60,513 nt of DNA from a virus: positions 1 through 60,513 of the IMG/VR virus record IMGVR_UViG_3300041973_000006; one strand, given 5' to 3'. Positions 55,314 through 60,513 of this stretch are shown piece after piece; the first letter of the stretch is position 1; each line of letters begins with the position of its first letter. The notes beneath the pieces were generated by a model that was not told where the DNA came from, did no database searches, and saw nothing but the letters and a program-made list of their open reading frames with translations. A program made the translations under genes and the position numbers.

Positions 55314-57074
55314 ATGCGACAAGTCGAAGCGTCTGCAATAGTTTACGATTGCGAAGTGGCGCGCCAGATTGAGGATGCTGGCGACTTTGCGAGGGCGAAA
55401 GAGTATATATACGAAGCTTGGCAGCACCTAGACGATCTGCCGACAATAGCGCGCGCGGAAATTCTCTTGCGGATGGGTAGCATTGCCAGCCGCGCGGGGA
55501 GCGCGAACATATTAGGTGCCGAACAGGACTCGGCAAAGGATTTACTTACGGAAAGCCTCCGTCTATTTGAGGCAGAGGGCAACCGCTCGAAAATAGCCGA
55601 AGCCAGTCTTGGGCTGGCATTATGCTGCTGGCAGGAAGGGGCCTTTGAGGATGCCCATGTATGGCTCGGGCAATCGGCAACTTATACGCCAAGCTCGGAT
55701 ACGTCTCTAAAATTCAGATGGAGCATATTAAGTGCAATAGTAGAAGAGAACGCAGGCCATATATATCGTGCCCATGACATATTGCGTTCCATCGCGCCAC
55801 TATGCAATGGGCTTGATAATCACCTTCTTCTCGGTAAGTATCACAATCAATATCAAATCGTTCTCATGCATTTAGCGGCAGAGACCGACGACTATGATTA
55901 CTATGACCGGGCTCTTGTTGAAAATGCGGCGTCGTCATTTCACTTTGAAAGTGGAGGTAATAAAAGGGCGGCAATTTCAGTTAAAAACAATGCCGGCAAT
56001 ATACTCACACTCATGGGGCGTCCGGCCGATGCTCTCAAACCTATTGATGAAGCCATACACATGGCAGAGCGCCTTAAAGATAGAACAAGGCTGGCGCAAT
56101 GCCTAGAGACTCGCGCTCAGGCGTTGCTCGCTTTGCGTCGGTACGCGGAAGCCGAGAAAGCGGCCCGGCGCTCCGTACAACTACTGCGCATCGGTGGCGA
56201 GCGGAGCCTGCTGTGCGAATCGTTAATCACTCTCGGCCGCTGTCACGCCCGCATGGGTAACAAGGCGCTGGCCGTCCAGTGCTTTGATGAAGCGGTAGAG
56301 GTCGCGGAGTTCATCGGCTACAAAGAGGGGCGCGGTCTTGTATCACTCGCCACGTTAGAAGAGTTTGACGACCTCGACATAGAGGCGCGCCGCGCGCATC
56401 ACGCAATCATCGCCACTGACCTTAAAACGACACAGGACGCCGCGCTGCGCCGCCGGGCTGAGTCTTGCCTGCAACGCACCTGTGACCTGATGCGAGCAGA
56501 ATACGCTCTGCCGAGTCCTTCCAAGCAGAAATTCACGTTTCCGAAAGACTTTTCGTTAAAGCAATTTATTGACGAGATAGAAGGGGAAGTTATACGGCAG
56601 GCGTTCGTATATGCTGGCGGGTGTCAGCGGATCGCCGCCCGCACACTCGGCGTCTCGGATTCTAATCTAAACGCCAAGCTTAAAGGTAAGCATAAGAGTA
56701 TCAAGGCGCTTCAAACAAAGGGCCATTATCGCGTCGGAGATGTCGGCGCGGATATTGAGGCGATACTTAACATTGATAGCCACAAGATGCCGGATGATTC
56801 TCTGTGCGGCTTCGGGATTTTTGAACATGACTTCGTGGTCGTAAGGCGCGGGGTGCCAGCCGCCTCGGGCTCTCCTGTGGCCGTGCGCTCAAGAGGGCAC
56901 GTCTACATCGGCGTGCTTTCGCACATTCCGGGCGGCATCGAGCTTCTATCCACGGACGAAACAGACGAGTCGTGGGAGCTTCCCGACAAGGATGTTGAGG
57001 CGGTGGAATTAGTGGTGGGCTGGATAAAGCATGAGGAAATAGACGGCGGGATTGATGCGGTTCGCAGTTTATGA
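55314..57074 (+). CDS. TPR-Fis HTH-S24-like regulator (candidate lysogeny switch)
   Basis: The 586-residue product has about ten TPR-like helical repeats (residues 1-395; LGLALCCWQEGAFEDAHVWL, NAGNILTLMGRPADALKPID, ALLALRRYAEAEKAARRSVQ), a Fis-type helix-turn-helix (417-460; GCQRIAARTLGVSDSNLNAK) and a C-terminal domain like the S24/LexA peptidase (488-573; DDSLCGFGIFEHDFVVVRRG, VELVVGWIKH). The Ser of DDSL would be the catalytic Ser; I do not see the matching Lys. TPR plus HTH proteins (AimR, Rap) sense peptides; S24 proteins respond to RecA. Combination suggests a repressor that integrates signals. Confidence 0.65.
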   Translation: MRQVEASAIVYDCEVARQIEDAGDFARAKEYIYEAWQHLDDLPTIARAEILLRMGSIASRAGSANILGAEQDSAKDLLTESLRLFEAEGNRSKIAEASLGLALCCWQEGAFEDAHVWLGQSATYTPSSDTSLKFRWSILSAIVEENAGHIYRAHDILRSIAPLCNGLDNHLLLGKYHNQYQIVLMHLAAETDDYDYYDRALVENAASSFHFESGGNKRAAISVKNNAGNILTLMGRPADALKPIDEAIHMAERLKDRTRLAQCLETRAQALLALRRYAEAEKAARRSVQLLRIGGERSLLCESLITLGRCHARMGNKALAVQCFDEAVEVAEFIGYKEGRGLVSLATLEEFDDLDIEARRAHHAIIATDLKTTQDAALRRRAESCLQRTCDLMRAEYALPSPSKQKFTFPKDFSLKQFIDEIEGEVIRQAFVYAGGCQRIAARTLGVSDSNLNAKLKGKHKSIKALQTKGHYRVGDVGADIEAILNIDSHKMPDDSLCGFGIFEHDFVVVRRGVPAASGSPVAVRSRGHVYIGVLSHIPGGIELLSTDETDESWELPDKDVEAVELVVGWIKHEEIDGGIDAVRSL

Positions 57075-57341
57075 GCCCTTACTGCCCGTTTTCTTTGTTG
57101 CCTTCTTAGGTCGCTTAACCGGCTTGTCGCCGCCATTTACATCTTTTGTTTTAGCAAGTCTCAAGGCTTCCGCGCGTTCGGCGGCACTAAGGCTTTCAAT
57201 GTCATAACGCTGCTTCAATATCTCTTCCAACTGCCTCGGCGGTGTTCGCCCTTCCTTCTCAGCCTCTTTCTTTAGTAATCCCCACAACTCGTCTTTGAAA
57301 TCCCAAAGCAGGCGGTTTCGTTTGTTATCGTCGGGAGCCAA
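57069..57341 (-). CDS. Ribbon-helix-helix-like protein 1
   Basis: TTG start behind AAAGGAG. The 90-residue product has a short strand-helix-helix core (LLWDFKDELWGLLKKEAEKE, GRTPPRQLEEILKQRY) and a Lys-rich tail. It is a paralogue of the gene at 57485 (EGRxxxxQLExILxxRY) and divergent from it. It ends 6 bases inside the TPR gene. RHH proteins bind operators as dimers. Confidence 0.6.
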   Translation of the reverse strand: MAPDDNKRNRLLWDFKDELWGLLKKEAEKEGRTPPRQLEEILKQRYDIESLSAAERAEALRLAKTKDVNGGDKPVKRPKKATKKTGSKGS

Positions 57342-57369
57342 TTTGAATCTCCTTTCAGTATACGGCCAG

Positions 57370-57463
57370 TCTATATAACAACTATATCGTTTTTATATCA
57401 CAGCTATATAGAAACGTACAACGGCAAATTTCGGTTGACAACTATATAGTTTCTATATAGTAT
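57370..57463. promoter_or_regulatory. Operator cluster and rightward promoter
   Basis: CTATATAA/AACTATATCG (57371-57389), GCTATATAGAAAC (57413-57425) and the pair AACTATATAGTT-TCTATATAG (57440-57460). TTGACA (57435-57440), N17 and TAGTAT (57458-57463) form the rightward promoter of the second RHH gene, with the operator in the spacer, exactly as at 54642-54667. The unit lies between the divergent RHH genes. Confidence 0.7.
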
Positions 57464-57484
57464 TCGCGCGGAGGTAATCCGCGT

Positions 57485-57691
57485 ATGGCAACTGCCGAAA
57501 CAATGGAACTCAAAAGCGGGCTAATTTCGATTAATAGGCTCTTAATGGATTGTCTGGACGAGGAAGGGGAGCAGGAAGGTCGAAGCCGCTCCAAACAACT
57601 TGAGGCCATTCTGCGCGAGCGATACAGAGACAAAATCGCCGCCCTTGAATCAAGCAAGGCCAGCCCCACGCCGAGACGTAAGACGGCTTAA
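57485..57691 (+). CDS. Ribbon-helix-helix-like protein 2
   Basis: The 68-residue product (GGAGG upstream) starts MATAETMELKSGLISINRLL and contains EGRSRSKQLEAILRERYRDK, close to the protein at 57069. Size and plan fit CopG/Arc-type repressors. Likely autoregulated through the operators in its promoter. Confidence 0.6.
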   Translation: MATAETMELKSGLISINRLLMDCLDEEGEQEGRSRSKQLEAILRERYRDKIAALESSKASPTPRRKTA

Positions 57692-58209
57692 GGGTGCTGC
57701 CATGACCACCACCACCCCACCCTCCACCGAATTCGCGCGGGCGCCCCTCGCCCTGTAGTGAGTCTAGGTATGCACGATCACGCCCCTACACGGCCCCGTC
57801 TCAATCACCCCCGCCCAAACGGCAGGGGTGTGAGAATCGCCAAACGCGGGCTCCCGGATGTCTCCGAGAGCGAGGGGGTCGCGAATCACTCCGCAACCAA
57901 GAGCGCCGGCTCGTGCGCGTCGTCAGCCACGTCCGTGTGTATAACGCCAAATACCGGCATCTGCATGATGCCGAACGTCATTTCGCTGCTTTGAATTTGC
58001 ATGTGGATCCTCGGGGTGTGTCGCCCTCGCGCTATAGGGCAGCCGGCCAACGTCGGTGCTCCGGGGCGGGAGCGGGGAGGGGACGTTGCTTCGCGGCTTT
58101 GCGTCGGGGCGAGATGGTTGATCTTTGGCGTCGCCGGGACCGCGCGACGCCGGGGCTAAGGCGACGGATTCTACACTGCGGGGAGCAAGTTTGAAAAGGT
58201 TTCCAGGCC
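57692..58209. other. Gap without a certain gene
   Basis: The 518 bases hold a possible 38-residue leftward gene (57886-58002) and a very short rightward frame of 18 codons at 57702. The rest is G/C-rich and shows no convincing codon pattern. No terminator was recognised. Confidence 0.5.
57886..58002 (-). CDS. Possible 38-residue protein
   Basis: The frame MQIQSSEMTFGIMQMPVFGV continues IHTDVADDAHEPALLVAE and looks more protein-like than its surroundings; GAGG precedes the ATG. No known match. Could be a chance frame. Confidence 0.35.
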   Translation of the reverse strand: MQIQSSEMTFGIMQMPVFGVIHTDVADDAHEPALLVAE

Positions 58210-58650
58210 ATGAAAATCTATATCGCCAGTAGCTGGAAGAACGTCCACGCCGTCGAGATGCTGACTGCTCTTCTGCGCGAGCGCGGCCACGAAGTCCTGT
58301 CTTTCGTCGAGAACAACCACGGCGAGAATCCCAACTCGGCAGTAAACGAGCGGGCGGGCGAAAAGCCCGTGCCCTTCGATGAATGGTGCGCTTCGGCGGA
58401 CGGCCGCCGCTCTTTCGAGTACGACACGAGCGGCGCCACTCAGTCGGACCTCGTGATCTACGTCGGACCGTCGGGCACGGATGCGTGGGCAGAGGTCGGG
58501 GCGGCCTGGGCGAGCGGTCGAGCAGTGCTCGGTTTATGGGCTAAAGGCGAGCCGGTTGGCCTTATGCGCCGCATGGTCGAGTGGTTTGAAGACTACCGCG
58601 CGTTGCTCAAGGCCGTTGACGAATGTGCCCGCCCGCACGTGGCGGCATGA
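58210..58650 (+). CDS. Nucleoside 2-deoxyribosyltransferase-like protein
   Basis: The 146-residue product starts MKIYIASSWKNVHAVEMLTA and has RGHEVLSFVENNH, QSDLVIYVGPSGTDAWAEVG and AWASGRAVLGLWAKGEP, the usual elements of the deoxyribosyltransferase-like Rossmann-type fold (first strand, D-L-V strand and GxDxxxEvG nucleotide site). Members cleave nucleosides or nucleotides; the phage role may be in nucleotide salvage or signalling. Confidence 0.7.
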   Translation: MKIYIASSWKNVHAVEMLTALLRERGHEVLSFVENNHGENPNSAVNERAGEKPVPFDEWCASADGRRSFEYDTSGATQSDLVIYVGPSGTDAWAEVGAAWASGRAVLGLWAKGEPVGLMRRMVEWFEDYRALLKAVDECARPHVAA

Positions 58651-58654
58651 ACGC

Positions 58655-59475
58655 AGTTCGGTTTCCGCGTCGCTAACGGCCGCACCTCCGGGCAGGCGGC
58701 CGGCCCGAGGGGGGCTCGCGGCGGCGACGCGGAAAACAGATTGAAAGCGTGCGGGGCTCCCCTGAGGTGAAACGTCCCCCGCACTACGGAAGGCACGGCC
58801 ACGCCATAAGCCCGTGCCTTCGCTCGCGGCGGGCGCGCTGGTCACTTCCGGGGTGCGCCCGCCGCTACCCATAACGTTTTAGCTCTTTCAGTCGAGGCCG
58901 GGGAGCGGCATTCAGAAGCCGGTTTCACCAAACCGGGGTAAGCCAGTTGAAAGAGACTGGCCCGTAGTACCAGAGGGGCCGCCATGCCGGGACGAGGCAA
59001 GCCCGGCACAAGTTTGGGGCGCGCGAGGGGCAGTTAAGTCAGCCAGCCGTCACAGAGGCCGACCTAGCCGAATTCAACGGACGACGTGCGGCGCTAGTCG
59101 GCGGGTAGCGTCCCCGAACTCAGTTCTTTGCAGTTTCAATTTCGAGCGGCGGTCAGGGGCACGCGCCCCGGCGCGGCGGAAGAGCAGAGGTTGCAGACAC
59201 TCCCCGGCCGCGTTCACCGCAACGACAAGCCAGTCCGCCGCTCGAATCACTTTCGCCGCTCACGTCGGGGGTCGTGAGCGGCCATTCGGGGCCGGGCCCT
59301 GACCCTCGGCGCGTATCGCACGCGTCTTCCTCCTGTATCACCCGGCCCCGCTTTTGAAATTACGCCGAGGCTCGCGCTCTCCCCGCAGGCGGGCCTCACT
59401 AGTGCGGCCGGACTCCCCGCCGGTCGCACGCGTCAGCGCCGGGAGAGAAGCGAGGGGGCCTCTCTCCCGGCGCCA
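58655..59475 (+). ncRNA. Candidate large structured noncoding RNA (about 820 nt)
   Basis: No convincing gene is seen, but perfect inverted repeats follow each other: 58662-58673/58724-58735 (12 bp), 58749-58756/58777-58784 (8), 58789-58798/58812-58821 (10), 58826-58836/58855-58865 (11), 58883-58890/58948-58955 (8) enclosing 58919-58925/58930-58936 (7), 58985-58991/59002-59008 (7), 59141-59152/59235-59246 (12), 59255-59263/59274-59282 (9), 59287-59296/59341-59350 (10, then CTTTT) and 59436-59448/59461-59473 (13). GGTCAGGG near 59151 could also pair with CCCTGACC near 59297. The strand is inferred from the CTTTT after the 59287 stem. Size and phage location recall GOLLD and ROOL RNAs, but no motif of either is claimed. 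Confidence 0.6.
58867..58884. promoter_or_regulatory. AACGTT palindrome, site 10 (imperfect)
   Basis: ACCCATAACGTTTTAGCT, placed inside the structured region between two of its helices. It may be a regulator site or a helix of the RNA. Confidence 0.55.
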
Positions 59476-59493
59476 GCTGGAAATGGAGCGGCA

Positions 59494-59709
59494 ATGCCAA
59501 AGATGTCAGTAGAAGAGGACAGTAAAAGAGCGCATGTAGAAGCTGAGGGCGTCACTCTTACCGATGGGACTAAAAACGACATTCTCATTGAGACTCCAAC
59601 CCAGTTCTTCTCGCTGAGAGAACTCCTTCAGCCATTCATGCATAACGCGGCGGGCGTGAAGCTTAGTCTGCGCGTCGAGCTCATGCCGCCCGCTTCGCCG
59701 AAGAAATGA
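59494..59709 (+). CDS. Small protein, unknown
   Basis: The 71-residue product begins MPKMSVEEDSKRAHVEAEGV and has FFSLRELLQPFMHNAAGVKL and SLRVELMPPAS. GGAG precedes the ATG, directly after the last hairpin of the structured region. Not recognised. Confidence 0.5.
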   Translation: MPKMSVEEDSKRAHVEAEGVTLTDGTKNDILIETPTQFFSLRELLQPFMHNAAGVKLSLRVELMPPASPKK

Positions 59710-59716
59710 GGTGACT

Positions 59717-59863
59717 GTGCCGGTAGGACTCGAAGCGGACCACATCCTCGGAAAATCCGAGGCGCAGCGCGAGCGCGAGGCTCGCGAGAGACAGGAGAGA
59801 GGCGATGTCGACATGCGAAGTGAGACCGGACATCCGCGGGAAGAGGCCGCTCAGGCCAGTTGA
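59717..59863 (+). CDS. Possible 48-residue charged protein
   Basis: A GTG start behind GAGGTGA opens a 48-codon frame (VPVGLEADHILGKSEAQRER, then a run of Arg/Glu repeats). It overlaps the next gene by 59 bases. Arg/Glu repeats can arise by chance in G/C-rich DNA, so support is weak. Confidence 0.35.
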   Translation: MPVGLEADHILGKSEAQREREARERQERGDVDMRSETGHPREEAAQAS

Positions 59864-60137
59864 TGATCGCGTCTTCTATCTCGTCACGCGCGAGGGCGGA
59901 CGTGCCTACGTCAGAGCTTCGGCCATTACGGCCGTCGAGGTCGAACAGTTCTCCGATGCCGACGTGGTAACGATCCACTACGGCTCGCATGGCTATCTTC
60001 AATGCAGCTTAGCGGCGGCTACCGAAGCGCTCAAATACTTCGCGGCGCTCGTCGAGGCACAGGAGATTTATGCCGAAGGATTTAACGATTCGGGAGCTTC
60101 AGACTCAACTCCCTTGGACAGTTCACTATCACCATGA
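59805..60137 (+). CDS. Unknown protein
   Basis: The 110-residue product (AGGAGAGAGG upstream) begins MSTCEVRPDIRGKRPLRPVD and has a beta-rich core (RVFYLVTREGGRAYVRASAI, VVTIHYGSHGYLQCSLAAAT). Not recognised. Overlaps the MazG-like gene by 68 bases. Confidence 0.5.
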   Translation: MSTCEVRPDIRGKRPLRPVDDRVFYLVTREGGRAYVRASAITAVEVEQFSDADVVTIHYGSHGYLQCSLAAATEALKYFAALVEAQEIYAEGFNDSGASDSTPLDSSLSP

Positions 60138-60411
60138 CTTCCGCGCGTCCCCGATGGCGCACAAGGATTTCGCTCACGCGTTGCTGCACGTTCAGAAGGC
60201 GGCGGGGAAGCTCGCGGCCGTGGTAAACGACGCCGAGCATGGCGGCAGCGAGTTCAAGCCCGAAGAGGTGGACCGCTTCGTCGCCGACCTAGTCGTCTGC
60301 GCCCTCCGCATGGCTAACACCTGCCCTGGCCGCACCATCGATTTACAGCGTGCTGTCGAGGACAGGATCGAGAACAAGAACCAGGCCGAGTTGAGGCGCG
60401 AGCCGCAGTAG
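60070..60411 (+). CDS. MazG-like nucleotide pyrophosphohydrolase fold protein
   Basis: The 113-residue product has a four-helix plan like MazG: DFAHALLHVQKAAGKLAAVV, NDAEHGG, then DRFVADLVVCALRMANTCPG and a C-terminal VEDRIENKNQAELR. VADLVVCALRMAN and RIENKN are frequent in phage MazG-like proteins, which remove nucleotides or signalling alarmones. Metal-binding acid spacing is not fully evident. Confidence 0.65.
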   Translation: MPKDLTIRELQTQLPWTVHYHHDFRASPMAHKDFAHALLHVQKAAGKLAAVVNDAEHGGSEFKPEEVDRFVADLVVCALRMANTCPGRTIDLQRAVEDRIENKNQAELRREPQ

Positions 60412-60460
60412 GGTGGCCTCTTAACTATCACGTGAGGATGCCTGAAGGCACGATAAATGC

Positions 60461-60513
60461 GGGGGGGGGGGGGGGGGGAATTAACAGTCGAGCACCCATG
60501 GAAATGAACCCCC
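60461..60513. repeat. Right contig end: G18 run plus terminal 12-mer
   Basis: 18 G at 60461-60478 are followed by AATT and AACAGTCGAGCA (60483-60494), the 12-mer also at 39-50; ATGGAA follows in both. This suggests the contig closes on itself, with an unreadable homopolymer at the junction. Confidence 0.6.

Noticed and set aside
58655-59475. tRNA or tmRNA genes
   Set aside because: No T-loop (GTTCGANTC) or acceptor pairing typical of tRNA was found there or elsewhere in the window.

Overview
The window reads as one nearly complete, high-GC genome of a contractile-tailed (myovirus-like) phage. It carries a GpA-type terminase, a DUF935-like portal, an HK97-type protease and capsid, a tail sheath and tube, a tape measure and P2/Mu-like baseplate proteins (LysM/gpX, gpD, gpV, gp25/gpW, gpJ, gpI). 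Spanin-like lysis genes and a lipoprotein suggest a Gram-negative (diderm) host. No host-specific gene fixes the taxon. No integrase or transposase was found; a ParB-like gene, a plasmid-type PRTRC cassette and two replication initiators with internal repeats suggest a phage that may persist as a plasmid. The contig ends are homopolymer runs followed by the same 12-mer (AACAGTCGAGCA), so the molecule may be circular or terminally redundant.

Layout. 0-4.9 kb (+): small early genes, an RNase H-like protein, a Cro-type regulator and a winged-helix initiator with four palindromic iterons inside the gene. 5.7-11.6 kb (+): GH46-type endolysin, spanin-like and membrane proteins, and a stand-alone receiver domain. 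11.7-24.9 kb (+): metallopeptidase, terminase, portal, protease/scaffold, capsid, head-tail joining, sheath and tube. 25.6-28.1 kb: an inserted island between the tail chaperones and the tape measure, with a TnpB remnant, an AT-rich zinc-ribbon gene and twin hairpins. 28.1-38.3 kb (+): tape measure, baseplate and tail fibre, closed by a 21-bp hairpin. 38.4-41.5 kb: a lipoprotein, an AAA ATPase and a second initiator-like gene with iteron-like repeats.

54.6-41.9 kb (-): one long leftward operon. It holds an annealing protein, a 1023-residue ParB-like protein, and a ubiquitin-like conjugation cassette of the PRTRC type: Ubl-like protein C, E2-like protein B with a PNV..DG..C active site, and ThiF/E1. 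Zinc-ribbon, HNH and HTH genes follow. 54.6-57.7 kb is the control region: a TPR-Fis-S24-like regulator divergent from a small secreted protein, two paralogous ribbon-helix-helix-like genes, and duplicated TTGACA promoters overlapped by CTATATAG operators. 58.65-59.48 kb contains no convincing gene but a dense series of perfect inverted repeats, a candidate large structured RNA. The right end has small genes and a MazG-like protein.

Across the whole genome about ten copies of an 12-18 bp AACGTT-centred palindrome sit mostly at gene boundaries. A 32-bp tandem-repeat element with a downstream CATAAT occurs before both the lysis and the head modules and may be the late promoter.
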